Shown here in pieces: positions 11,736 to 23,094 of a stretch of 64,000 bases of DNA. This stretch comes from Symbiodinium natans (taxonomy: Eukaryota; Sar; Dinophyceae; Suessiales; Symbiodiniaceae). A program made the translations under genes and the position numbers. Within the stretch, counting starts at the first letter, position 1. The number at the start of each line of letters is the position of its first letter. The notes beneath the pieces are model-generated. The model did not search any database. It was not told the DNA's origin and was given only the letters and a program-made list of their open reading frames with translations. The DNA lies in contig CAJNDS010002253.1 in assembly GCA_905221605.1 (NCBI GenBank), positions 222,904 through 286,903 of the forward strand, given 5' to 3'.

Positions 11736-12316
11736 AGCCCTGCTGTCACCGAAGGGTCACTCAAAATGACTCGCACGTTGAAACGCAGGATGTGCCGAAA
11801 CATGGAATCTGTTGTGAAGATGTGAAGAGAGCCAGAAGTCCAGCGGACTTGCAGCCGCTAGCACTTCTCGTTGCGAAATTAAAGCAAATGGCACCTGCCT
11901 CATCCAGGTCCCAGAGGTACACAGATGACACACCACCCTGAAGCATGTCAGTGTCCCATGAGAAGCTGACTGTGACATCCCCCCTTGCCGCATCCTCGTA
12001 GTAGCTCATGACGTATGCCTCGAACACCTCTCCAGGACTATCCCAGCGTGCAGGCTGCACGGCTGCACCATTCAGAACGAGGCCACCTCGTTGAAGCTTT
12101 CCTCGAGTCGCTTTAACCGCGCAGAGGGCCGGAAAAGCCTGTCCTGCGCTAAAACTGCAGAACAGATCAAGGCACATCAAGGCACATTGCACCCGGTGAA
12201 TAAGGGCAAGAGGCAGCATCGCTGAAACCGCACCAAAACCGGGAATAAACTCGCGCGATAAGATGTGAACAGTCCCCTCCTCCTCAGCCTCGCCACCAGG
12301 TGGCAGAGGGATGTAC
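11690..12316 (-). CDS. CAPZB: F-actin capping protein beta subunit, partial multi-exon gene
   Basis: Capping protein beta pairs with alpha to block actin barbed ends in the cytosol. Five exons match the conserved core in order: 12316-about 12275 (YIPLPPGGEAEEE, the position of the SPWSN-Y-PP loop), 12143-12087 (PSARLKRLEESFNE), 12027-about 11995 (VFEAYVMSYYE), 11937-11899 (GGVSSVYLWDLDE) and 11739 onward (GFAGAFLVHK). Phases agree at the resolved joints. The intron 11898-11740 starts GC and ends AG; splicing it gives LWDLDE-GFAGAFL, as expected of the family. The 48-57-nt intron before GGVSS starts with GA or GC and keeps frame if retained. The N-terminal and C-terminal thirds were not found, so this could be an incomplete copy. 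Confidence 0.85.
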
Positions 12317-13860
12317 CTCCCGGACACAGAGGCAAGTCAAAAAAATGGGGCCGAACAGTTTGGGCGCTTCTCCTTCATGTACCCCAAAAAACTACCATCC
12401 TCAATTTGTGGAACCCCCAAGGCCCCCAATTTACACTGAGAGCTCAGAGGGAGGCCTGTCGGACCAAGGAGATCGGTGGGAACCTTTCTTTCTCCAAAAA
12501 CCATCGCAAGACGTGCCTGCATCTGTCTGCCATATGGGAGTTTACGAAAATAAGGGACCCCTAATATAGACCCCCAAATAGCAGGATCCCCTTAAACTCA
12601 AAAAAGGACCCCAATACGGTACCCCTAATTTCGGAAACCCCCATAGGGCTGCACTCTCTCCCTTCTGGCAACAGTGCCTCCGTCAAAGTTGTACTCGGAT
12701 GCAACGAAGTACCTTGCATGGAATAGCATGGAATCCGCGACCATGGCTGTCAATGCCCAGCATGCCAGGCCTGTTTGCTTTGAGATCTTCCTTCACCTTC
12801 AACGGTCTGGAAACGTATGGTGCCAGACCAGACTCCTCATCACGTCACACGTTCATGATGCTCATAATGTTCATGAATGATTCTCACAAGTGCCCTCTGC
12901 TGCACATCGATGCACAACAAGACACCACCAAATCACAACCCAGCTCGAGATTTTGCGCTCGTTGCAATGAACTCTCAGCCCGATGGTCAAGCTCACAGTC
13001 CCACACCTGCGCCGAAGATCTTGAAAGTCCACAACGCGGGGCGACTGCATTTCGGGCAGTGGGTTTTTCATGTATCACAGGGGGGTTTATCCATCATCAT
13101 CATCGACTCATCACGCCCCACAAAAGGACAGATCATGGACAAAGGCTTCAAAGCGGTCTCTTTTTCGAATGTGGGCTGAGCCGCCTTCGTCTGCCTTCCT
13201 ACACATGACAGACTCCTCAGCTTTCGGTGCTCGGCACCTTTTGAGACGATTTTAGGTTCAGGACGTTTTTGAGACGACCGGGTGCCAAAGAAGTGACTGT
13301 TGATCTCTTGAGGTGTTCACAAAGAAATGATCCGTTTTTCCGGCCGGTCACCATGCTGTGCCACTCCGCTTGCTACAGGAGCTGTGACACTGCTGCTCGA
13401 CAGCAATGCATCAACCCTGCAAATGACAGAAAGCCTGCTCTACGTCCCTCATGTGCTCAGAGCTCGTAATGCCATCAGCACAGGACATACAGGACTGGCT
13501 CATCTTTGATGCAGGTGGTTCGGAGATGAATGAAAGAGGCTTTTCAACACAAAAGCCTCCGCAAGGAGTGTCTCCTGGGCTGCTAAGAGTGCATAAAGCT
13601 CAAGATGGAAGTGAGTTGAAGTCGCAATGCCTCATGCGATAGATACGTTTACAAGTAGCTGCACCTTTGGAATCGGCGCGGCTGCGCCTTGCACAGTGTT
13701 AAACACACATTTGCGGGCTTCGCGTCTCAAAATTGTCAACCATCCGTCAGGGTCTATTGAGGAGGCAGTGCTACAGCGATGCAGCAAGCAAAGGACAACT
13801 GGATACTTTAACGTGTATGTTCACAGCAAAAACAAACTAGGCTAGAAACCCCAAGCACAT
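12317..13860. other. No supported gene; simple C-rich and A-rich stretches
   Basis: Lies between the capping-protein and TBC genes. From 12,400 to 12,660 there are many short CCCCCAA, ACCCCTAAT and AAAAACC words, a very degenerate CCCTAAA-like region. The N-terminal exons of capping protein beta and the last exons of the TBC gene should be near here but could not be recognised. Confidence 0.4.
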
Positions 13861-13941
13861 CGAAGAGTCGTGCACTCCATCTCCACCCAATACTTTCCAT
13901 ATTCCTATGCTTTGAGAGTCCAGCAAAACTGTGCAAGTTTC

Positions 13942-15002
13942 AATCTCTTGGTTGCGCCACTTTCCAGTTGGAAGCTTCTGCATGAAGAGCATGAGCTGCT
14001 GGAAATCCATCTGCTTCAGCTGTGGGGACCAATAAATGAGAAAGACTGCGCAGACCTGAGCAGAGATGAGCAGAGAGGTCATTAACGGCCCCCTCTCTGG
14101 GCAAGCCCCGGCACAAGAAAGCTTAGATTAAAAAAAGAAAGCCCTGGTCTGAGGCGACTCTGGGATTCTGGGCAGCAGGCATAGACATGGAATGATGAGA
14201 ACCCCTCCAGCGGCTCCGCGATGTATGTGTCCCAGAGGCGTATGACGCACGGAAAAGGAAACTCACGAAGCAGCAAGCAGTTCATCCACCTGAAGGAGAG
14301 CTGCAGGAAGTCCAAGCCTTGTGACTCCAGATGCTCATACAACTTCTGGTCGATTCGATGTACAATTTCCTTCAGTTTTGCAACCATCTGCTGTATTCCT
14401 GGCTGTCCTGCGGTGTAGTGGTCTTGAATGTCGCTTAGGAACTTGGTAAGGCACCAGTAGGAGCCGGCCTCTACAGAGTCCAGCATCTCGTCTGTGGCAG
14501 CATCCACATCTATGCCTTCAGGCACGCAGTCAAGCTTAGATGCCAACAAGACAACTACAAAGGGAGTTGCAATGTCGTTGATGCCCTGCACATAGCCACT
14601 GGCTGGGTGCCGTATGGACCAAATAAACAGAACCCGCTCCAGTAGCTGGTGTATCCGAGGATGGCTGAAAATGGGTAAGCCAGGTGATGTCCGTGGAATG
14701 TCCACACGAATCTGTCGAAGGATCGCTGTCGAATCCACATCACTCAAGCCATCTTGGCCTGACTCGATGGGCGTGTAATGTCTTCTCCGAAGCTCTTCAT
14801 ACTCCTCCCGCTTCTTCTGCAAGCCCGGGCCCTGTCTTTCCTTCACTGGGGGCAGATACCCCAGCAGCATCTGCCATGCTTCTGCCCGGATTTTCGGATC
14901 CTCCTCCGGTGCCCCTGACCACAGCAGCTCCCGCAGGGCCGCAAGGTCCACACTGGGCAACGACAGCCTCGGTGCACGAAAGGTGCGGACAACGTGAACC
15001 AT
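13942..15002 (-). CDS. TBC-domain Rab GTPase-activating protein (TBC1D22-like)
   Basis: TBC proteins switch off Rab GTPases using an Arg finger and a Gln finger. Exon 1 (15002-14181) encodes WSGAPEEDPKIRAEAWQML, then the Arg-finger motif IRVDIPRT, then SGYVQGINDI with the Gln finger, then DSVEAGSYWCL, then FRWMNCLLLREFP and IRLWDTYIAE, in the canonical TBC order. Exon 2 (14055-about 13942) supplies VCAVFLIYW, FQQLMLFMQKLPTGKW and NQEIE. The 125-nt intron (14180-14056) starts GC and ends AG; splicing FHVY to VCAVFLIYW restores the family sequence exactly in phase. Both catalytic fingers are present, so it is probably active. The start Met at 15002 lies just after CTTCAG, so an upstream exon is possible. 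The last C-terminal helix is not found. Confidence 0.9.
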
Positions 15003-16100
15003 ACTGAAGTCATTCTGCAGGAACTTCTGCGTCCGTCTCCGAAGTCCTTCCGAAGTCCTTCAGCCCTCTCGATTTCTAGCCCAGAAGTACGCTTTCGTGT
15101 TGGCAAACCGGAGAAAATGCAAGTCTCGGCACTCCCCCAATCTCCCCCACTAAGGCCCTCGACCCTTGTTGGTTTCAACGTTCGGCTGCAGTGAATTCGC
15201 AACAGGCTTCAATTTTGGGGTCAAAGCATCCCAATACATCCGCATCCGTGGCCATACCTTTGTGCCTTTGTGAGTTCGACGTGGACTTGATGCCTTCGGT
15301 GTCTGAGAGTCTGAGGTTTGAAGTTCAGGGCCTTGACTTGAGCCATCGGGCTCTATGAAGAAACATACCCGCAACTCCTGACCATTTGATTTAACTGGCC
15401 TCTCATCTGCTTGTTACCTTATGCTTACCCTGCCAACCCAAGTCATGCGATGTAAGCTGCAGGGGTGCTTGCCTGGCAAGTTAAGCCCAACGTGTTCCTG
15501 CCAGCACATGCCCACTGTAGCTGTACTGTCAGCTTCTCGAGAAGCACCGGAACTCTGAGATGCCCAGAAGATTCAGCACGGGATGATCTGCGTACAACGT
15601 GCGATGACAATCTCTCGAAGTGCGCAGCAAGCACCCTCCTCCCCGACTGCCCAATTTTCTTTTGGGAAACGCCCATGCATCCCCCCCCCCCCAGTTTCTC
15701 AGAGTATGAGAGGTATTGCCTGTGTTGCATCCTGCCGTTTCTTGTCGTTTCTGCCAAGCAGCAGCCGATAGAACTTCTGAGCTTTGGCAGAGCGCCCGGT
15801 GTCAGAGCCAGAAGATGAGGAGACGCTCTGCATCGGTTGCTTAGGCAGAACGAAAATCACTGTCAGTTCAGCTGCCTGAGTTATTCTTCTTGCTTCGGGA
15901 TGACATATGCAATTACCAGCCGACGGCATCCTGTCGTTAGGAATAGCTTCATCTGGTCTTGCTCGCAACTCCGGATTCCTGTGACCCTAGCCGAGAAAGC
16001 TGCGCCAAGGCCAACCGGTAACACCAAAGCTCACGTGGACCGTGACAGCACGTGAGCTCCCCGGTTCATGCCTACGTGATTGGTTCAAGAACTAAAGTCG
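15003..16100. other. No supported gene
   Basis: Frames up to 117 codons on both strands without recognisable sequence. A C11 run is at 15,680-15,690. I see no repeat family or exon pattern that I can defend. Confidence 0.4.
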
Positions 16101-16129
16101 AAGCACACTGCTATCTACTTCAGCTGAGA

Positions 16130-17225
16130 CCTGGAATCCAAACTGTCCAAACTACCATCAAGGCGAGCATGACATCCGCAGTAGCCCACAAGAACATGAT
16201 CAATGTGATCAAAAGCAGTCTGTCATAGTCTTCAATCGAGCCTTCGCTCCAGCTGCCGGAGCATGGCCAGAAGAAAAGCAGAGCCCTCTCTTTCTCCTTT
16301 CCTTCCCTCCTTTCCTTCCCTCCTTTCCTTCCCTCCTTTCCTTCCCTCTCCTTTCCTTCCCTCCCTCCTCCAGCGAGCATGGGCCCGAGGAGCCGCCGAG
16401 TCACACTCAGTCACACTCGGTCTGTTACTCCCTCCCTCCCTTGATTCTGCTCATTGCTACAAGTACGTGCATTGTCGCGTGTTCTCACGTCATCTACACA
16501 GCATCCTTCTTCTGCTGTCTGAGCTGGAGCAGCTGCAGAAAAGACCCAATGCACCCATGCATGGGCAACGGGTCCAGAAGAGGAGAGATGGCCACCAGGG
16601 CATCGATGTCCGCTTCCAAGTCCTCTGAGCAGATGATGAGCTCCACAAACACTCGCAAAGGTGGCGCGAAAAGGGAGCCACAGAGAAAAAGAGAGAGACG
16701 GAGAGACAGAGAGACAGAGAGAGAGAGAGAGAGACAGAGAAAGAGAGAGAGAGAGAGAAGTGAACAAAAGGACACAGGCTTTGGCTTTGCTCTCGGCTCC
16801 TTTGGAGGCAGCCTCTGCAGGAGCCCAAGAGCTGCGGCCGTCAGACTCAACTGCTGACGCTTATCCTGCGATCCAACGGGGGACCACTTGACAATGATGC
16901 ACAATGATGCACAATGATGCACAGCACTGCTGGCACTACCCACCTCCGACACGGCAGAACTCACCAACGCGGTTAGTCCAGCCATTGCCGGGATACGTGG
17001 AAAATCATGTCATGCTGGCAACTCGTTGCAGCTTGCTGCTGGACCCTTCTGCAGTTCGCATTCGAGGTAGACTGTGCCACGGTAGTATGGTCATGCGCGT
17101 TTCTTGATGGCAACTGGTGATGTGGCAGCCTTGACGCGCAACAGCCTGCAAGGTTAACAACTCACGGTCCCTGATCGAGCTTGCTCTAAACTGTGCCCCA
17201 GAGAACTCAGCTCCAGGGTACATCG
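16130..17225 (-). CDS. Unidentified gene, several candidate exons around polypurine introns
   Basis: Candidate minus-strand exons: about 17190-17150 (FSGAQFRASSIRDRELLTLQ, ending at a GC donor), 16886-16776 (SPVGSQDKRQQLSLTAAALG to EPRAKPKP, ending at GT), 16651-about 16500 (FVELIICSEDLEADID through GCIGSFLQLLQLRQQ) and about 16245-16130 (YDRLLLITLIMFLWATADVM, a likely membrane helix). The phase between the second and third could not be settled. Function unknown. The simple repeats at 16.29-16.37 and 16.68-16.76 kb would fall in introns. Confidence 0.35.
16285..16375 (+). repeat. CCTTCCCTCCTTT polypyrimidine tandem repeat
   Basis: About six copies of a 12-13 bp unit (CTCCTTTCCTTCC) on the plus strand. 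Confidence 0.85.
16683..16760 (+). repeat. (GA)n microsatellite with GACA interruptions
   Basis: Almost pure alternating GA with GAGACAGA and GAAAGA variants. The serine/leucine-rich frames across it are artefacts of the repeat. A separate triplet of a 10-bp unit (AATGATGCAC) lies at 16,892-16,922. Confidence 0.9.
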
Positions 17226-17959
17226 TGAACTCAGAAAAGGCAGTTTCTGTCGGACAAAGGCCCTTCGTGCAGCAGGCAAACTTCTGTAATCCATACTACT
17301 GGTAAGGGAGAGAGAATGATGAAGCCCGATACACTCGCCCCTATCTGTTTGCCTCTCGCTGAATTCTCAGGGGTTCGGATTGTTGCATATCAAAGACAGA
17401 CAAAGCAAGGTACGTCTGCTTTTTGCTTTCTGTGCAAGGCAAACATGGCTTGATCGCCTTGGACCTGAAAGGCGTTCGAGCAGCTCCGCTTTGTCGCTTG
17501 TGCTCGTGCTTGCAGCAGCTTGCCTTGGAGTTTTGTATGCTTCCTTCCAACGTAGCCTGGCTCTAAGGACACTCAGTCACTTGAAGCCGAAGTGCCCGTC
17601 TGCTAATTACAACTCCCCGTCTTGCGCTCAGAGGTTCCGTCTTGGCCCCTCAGAGTACGTCAAGAGAGCGTTGACCGCAGCTTCCTGGCGATCACGGCAA
17701 CGAGTTATTCACCCGAAAGGGGTGCCTGTTATGTCCACCTGAGACGCGCGGCTGCTTCTGCAGCCAGGTCCAAGCTCTGCCGAAGTCCAAGCTGATGGCC
17801 TGCAGAAACGGCTCGCTTGTGATCGTTACTTCTTAAGGACTATCTGATATCTCTTTTCGAGCACATGGCGAGCCTGGCTCAACAGACTTGCTGAGCAGAG
17901 ACAGTGGTGCTTCCTGTCAGTCAAGGCAACACGGCACAGCTTTGAGTTTCTTTGTAGGA

Positions 17960-18341
17960 AGGCTCGACGAGGCCAGTCGTGCCTTGTACAGAGCATCGAT
18001 CTTATCCTTCAGTAATTGGCAGCACTGCATTAACGGATGGCTCTCAAGACCGTTCTCCAGCCGCCCACCTTGACTCCATGCTTTTCGGCCCAGTCTTTGC
18101 CCTCCGTCGCCTGTGAGCAGCACATCAGAGAGGAATCCACCTGTAAAGGGTTGACTGCATCCCGCTGGTTGAAAGGGCCTGGAGTGCTTCGTCCAGCTGC
18201 CTGGTAGCTCCACGGAGCTCCACAGTGTGCCACAAGCTCCAAAAAGCGGCTAAGACGGCGACTTCATCACAGCCACGTATTCAGCCACCGTCTTGTCATG
18301 CTCTTTCTGCGACAGCGTTTGCAGTGCTTGCATGGTGAAGC
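17960..18341 (-). CDS. Unidentified multi-exon gene
   Basis: Exon 18341-18257 reads MQALQTLSQKEHDKTVAEYV and ends AVMKSP at a GT donor in phase 2. Exon 18200-18141 starts after TACCAG, completes that codon, and reads QLDEALQALSTSGMQSTLY. Two further stretches follow: ATEGKDWAEKHGVK (about 18110-18070) and NGLESHPLMQCCQLL with KDKIDALYK (about 18055-17985, ending at a GC donor). The last two joints are ambiguous in phase. The sequence looks helical and soluble. I do not recognise the family. Confidence 0.45.
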
Positions 18342-19620
18342 CTAGATGCCTAGATCTGTGGCGGTATGCCTGACATTCCGTGGCACAGCTGTAATCCAGG
18401 GCAGTACGGCGGAGCCTTCAGGCGAGCCTTCTCGTTGATAGATCCAAGGCGCGACTGGCAGAGCGCCAAGTTTCGATCCAGCAGTCTCAACCATATGAGT
18501 GCAACATCGATTTTTTGGAACGAGAAGCAACAACATCAACAACACGGTGCAGATGAAAGTGGCAGCTTGCGGGACACGTCACGCAAAGTATAGGACACGC
18601 GCTCTCTGTTTTACCGCTGCTTCGCTCGACTCAGGCGCAAGAACCATACCCAGTTCATTGCCTTGGCGCCGGGCGCAAGATGGTGCAACGTTGCAACGGT
18701 GCAACGGGCGAGTGCTCACTTGTTCTGGCTCTGTGACACCAGCATAAGCCGCAGCACCGCCCGACAGCTGCAACATCAACCTCAAGGCTGGAAGGCATGG
18801 ACCGGAAAGCCCAACGGAGGCCAAACATATGAAACATCAAGGAGCTTCTCCACACAGATCGGGCCGGGGAGCATTCTTTCGGAAACATGATGGCGAGAGG
18901 CAACCAGCAGAGACCTTGCTCCAATTGCAAAGGAAGCGAGCAAGATCACACTGCTGTGCGCAAGAGCTCTCAGCTTGCAGCATGCAGAAGGCGCCGTTCA
19001 GTATGCGCGACAGCCCGAAGACCCATAGGGTGCACACCCTCAAGGCTCCGAGAACGGCCTGGCAGGGCGGCGATCCTATCAAACATCCCAGAACCAGCAC
19101 AACATGGCACTTGGCTGCCGGCATCTCCTGCGTTGGCTCGTCGAGCCAGAGCCAGCAATCTCAACGGAACAGACGAGGCCTCGCTAATGTGCATGCAGGG
19201 TACATCTCATCAAAAAGACGATGGGCTGCGTCGTTTGCATGGACATGGAGGCTGCCTTTTGGATGTGTTGAGCAAGGATGTGTATTGCCAGGGGCTGCTG
19301 TCTGTTGCCATTATGATGACGTGGCAGCAGGGCTGTGACTGGCTCAACCGCTCAACCTGAGATGCTTGTCTTGGCCCAAGGTGGTGAGAAGCAGTAGCTC
19401 AAGGTGGTGATAAGCAGTAGCAGTACGCCATAAAACACCCTCCTAGACCCAAATGCTCACGGCCTCTGCCATGTAGGCAAAGGCCAGTGTGCATCGCCGG
19501 GCTTCAAGTCCTGGCCTGAAGAGCTCCATGCTCCATTCCAAGCTATTCCAAGTTAAAGCTGCAACATCTGCTGAGCTGAAACTGAATCCGAACATCTGCT
19601 GAGCTCAGGGACCCTCTCAC

Positions 19621-19673
19621 CAGACAGCTCAGATTCGCGAGGGTCTGCAGGGCATGGTGTCCAAGCCTCTCGT
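19621..19673 (-). CDS. Candidate single exon
   Basis: Between TTCACAG and a GT donor the minus strand reads DERLGHHALQTLANLSCL. It fits the local exon style in length, AG acceptor and strand, but has no recognised neighbours. The rest of 18.4-20.7 kb has no feature I can support. Confidence 0.25.
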
Positions 19674-20761
19674 CTGTGAACACAAAGCACGGTCCTTGCA
19701 CACTTGCACGCTTAGACTTCACAGGCTGCGCAAGTCGGAACTCTTCTTTCTGACAGCCGGAATAGTCGGAAAATTGAAGAACACGTTCCCCCCCCCCATC
19801 GCGGATGCACAACATTAACAGATGTGGGTTCCACAAGCTGGAGTGGAAACACGGACCCACGAACAAAGGGAGTGCAGACTTGCAACCAAAATCAGTCGGC
19901 ACGGTAAGCTTGCACCTCATTGTACCGTCAACCAAGCTTTGTTTCCCAGCTTCCCAAATTCCCCAGTTCGATGCAGTATGCTTCTTTCCTGAATCGCCCA
20001 ACCTAGTTTTCCTTGCGCCTGATGCCGCGAGCGGTGGCCAAAAAATGTTCGAGACAGCACCAACTGGTGGCAGTTTCCAAGGCAAGACATCACTTCTCGG
20101 CAAAGGGTTTGGGAACTTGGAATCGCAGGAACATCCGGTTTAGCGACTCTACCCAGACTTGTTTAGGCCTGGTAGGCAGGTTTTTGCAAGGTTTCAGGAT
20201 GGTTCAGCGTTTACAGCGGCGAAGGCCTTAGATCTAGGCTCCGGGATTCCAGGATCAAGACTCTTGCTCGGCATGCTCGTCCCCCCAAGGCGTTTTGGGG
20301 GCTTCGAGCCGCGGGCCGTCCCCTGAGGCTTTCGGTTTGCAGGGCTTTCAGGGCTTAGGAGGCCTCTGATGTGCAGGTTCCTGGCGTGATGTGGTCTAGG
20401 GGGCGGAGGCAGAATACTCAGGCTGTCAGGGTAGAGGTCTTGTCTCCGTACTGGGGATTAGGACATATAGTCATGTTAGAGGCAGCGGATGAAGTCCAGT
20501 CGCCACGAAGCCTGAATCCCGAAGACATTGCACAGCTGTTCTCTGCGTGCTTGCTCTGTGCTGGTGCCTGGAATGTGAGACTTTTCTGCACGTCGAAAAC
20601 TGAACCTTGTGTGAGTTGGAACCTGACCGTTCCCTCCCCTCCCTCGCCGAACGTGAATTCACGCTCGCCGCACCTCTCACGCCACATGTGAGGCCGATGT
20701 CCGCAGAAGCGGCAACCCATGATCTCAGTGCCAAGTTGATCGACAGAAGATGGTGTTTTAT

Positions 20762-21136
20762 TCAGAAGAATTGCAGCCGAAAGCACATACAGAACGTCCG
20801 TCCAGAAGTACCCAAGTGAACGAGCGAACCTGGCAACAGCATTCCACTTCTCCAAAGCGCAAGTACACGGCGCATGTAGCGATGTCTCTCAGCACTTCGC
20901 ATTGAAGTGGCGTTCACATAAGCTCGAGGTGAAAGCACTAGCACCTTCGCGGTGGCTCGCTGATATCTACTTCTATACAAAGCGCTCAAGAATGATGTGC
21001 TGCTGTCTTCTGCGTCAACAGGGCTCAGCAGGTACCTCAGACTGTCCTTCATCACGCTGTTTGCGGCGTTGCTTCGTCCTGGACAATTGACACTTGTGAC
21101 AATGGCGGATACAGCAGCCCTGAAACGGCTCTGCAA
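20762..21136 (-). CDS. Hypothetical open frame
   Basis: A 124-codon frame with protein-like composition: RYLLSPVDAEDSSTSFLSAL, then basic helices around YQRATAKVLVLSPRAYV and AERHRYMRRVLALWRSG. No domain recognised. Splice sites are not defined. Confidence 0.3.
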   Translation of the reverse strand: MQSRFRAAVSAIVTSVNCPGRSNAANSVMKDSLRYLLSPVDAEDSSTSFLSALYRSRYQRATAKVLVLSPRAYVNATSMRSAERHRYMRRVLALWRSGMLLPGSLVHLGTSGRTFCMCFRLQFF

Positions 21137-21624
21137 GGGAAATTCGCCTCGGCCTCGACCGTGAGGCGTCAGAGATTATGGGACCCCCTGATTCCCTTCC
21201 TTTAAGATAAAGTCTCGATTGACATTGTTGGCATGGCAGCCCTCTCTCCCGGCTTCGGCCAGACCGCTGAGTTGAGTCTGGAGCCCCTTCGTATCCAGCG
21301 ATGGACCTCTCACAACAACAGATGCCTGTACTGACCCCAAAACCGCGCCCCGCAGGGCCGAGGCAGGCGACGATCAGCATTTAAGACTGCATTTTGGCGA
21401 CCATCTTTCGAAATTCTGTCACCCCTGGCCACTCCCAGCCACCCACACAAACGCTGGGTGCCGCACGCACTGCTCGCAGCGGATGCTGAAACCTAAGGTG
21501 CTGCCACATTGACTGACAAAAGAAAGGAAAGGGTGGCGACCTTGCCAATGTTCGCAAAGAAGCAACGTGAAGACGGTCGGAGCCCACTGCACTCTACTCC
21601 AAGGGCAAGCCTCTATGAGGCGGC

Positions 21625-21632
<8 letters not shown>

Positions 21633-21654
<22 letters not shown>
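21633..21654 (+). repeat. Poly-C run
   Basis: About 22 consecutive C bases on plus, just before the polypurine tract. Confidence 0.9.
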
Positions 21655-21655
<1 letters not shown>

Positions 21656-21835
21656 GTCACCTGACCATCAAGTCATATATTTATGTGGCAGGAACCTTTA
21701 CGTACGATTTGGACTGTGTCCTTGTTGTACTTTAAGTCGTGCACGCAGAAAACCTCTAGATTTAGAACTTGTTGTATGTTTTGATTTCCCTTCGATTTTC
21801 GCACGCACGCACGCATGCACGCAAGAAAGCACGAG

Positions 21836-22628
21836 AGTGAGAGAGAGAGAGACAGGGAGAGAGAGAGAGGGAGAGAGAGAGGGAGAGAGGCACAGGAACC
21901 AAGGAAAGAGAGGGGCCGGGAGAGAAAGAGAAAGAGACAAAGAGAGGGAGAGAGTAAAAGGAAGAGGTGAAGGAAGAGGCAGTGGAAGAGGAAAAAGCAG
22001 TAGAAGAGGAAGATCAAGAGAGCGTAAAAAAGAGAGAGAGAGAAAAGAGAAAGAGAAAGAGAAAGAGAAAGAGAAAGCGAAAGAGAAAGAGAAAGAGAAA
22101 GAAAAAGCAAAAGAGAAAGAGGAACCAAAAACATAACGAGAAAGAGAAAGAGAAACAGCAAAGACAAAGAGGAAGAGAGAAAAGTAAAGGGAAAGATAAC
22201 ATGAAAAAGAAAGAGAAAGGAAAAGAACAACAGAAAGAGAAAGGTGAAAGAGCAAAGGTAAAGAGAAAGAGAAAAATAAAGAGAAAGAGATAAAGAGAAA
22301 AAGAGAAGTGAGAACGAGAAGAGAGAAAGAGAAAAGAGAGAAAGAGCAGAGAAAGAAGAGAGAAAGAAAGAGCGAGAAGAGAGAAAGAAACCAAACAGAA
22401 AGACAACAAGAAAGATGGAAAAAACATAAGAGACAAGAGAAAAGATCAAAGTCTTAGAAAAGCAGAAAGAAAAAGGAAGAGAAAGACGAACGAGAACATG
22501 ATCGAGTAAGAGAAAGACAGAGAGAGCGAGAAAGATAAAGAACAGTAAAAATGAAAGGAGAAAGAGCAAGAGGAAGAGAAAGAGAAAGAGACAGATCAAT
22601 GAAAAAGAGAAAGATGACGAGAAGAGAA

Positions 22629-22667
<39 letters not shown>

Positions 22668-22690
22668 AAAACAAAAACAGAAAGAGAAAG
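21836..22690 (+). repeat. 850-bp polypurine tract (GAGAGA/GAAAGA)
   Basis: The plus strand is almost only A and G: first GAGAGA with GGGAGA, then GAAAGA and GAAGAG, then pure GA at 22,633-22,663. The long Ser/Leu/Phe-rich minus frames (up to 345 codons) and Lys/Glu/Arg-rich plus frames are products of the repeat, not genes. Such tracts can form triplex DNA. Confidence 0.9.
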
Positions 22691-23094
22691 ACAACAACCC
22701 CAAACCCCAAGCCTTACACCGAGCGCACGCAGGAGCGCGCTCACCTTTCTCTCTACCTTTCTCTCGTTTAATTCTCTTCCTTTCTCTTTCTTTCTTTCTA
22801 TCTTGCTTTGTTCCCAGCACTGCTTTGCAGGAAGCACGCTTAGTTGTAACTTTTTCTTGCTTACCTGTAACTTTCTGTGTTTTTGCTACATTTACTTGCT
22901 TGTAACTTCTTTTTTTGCTTACTCGTAACTTCTTCCGTGCCGTTTCCTCGGGTGGGGTGCCAAAACCCTTGCTTGCCTCTAACTTCTTTTTCCGGCCTCA
23001 AACTGCGAATGCTGTGAATTACAGCATATGCAGTCCGTTACAGGCTTCAAATCTTGCAACTTGCAGTCTTGCGGGGCTTCTCGCGCTTAGGCCT

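Noticed and set aside
21673-22710. 345-codon Ser/Leu/Phe-rich minus frame and Lys/Glu-rich plus frames
   Set aside because: Products of the polypurine tract; a GA-type repeat has few stops in any frame.
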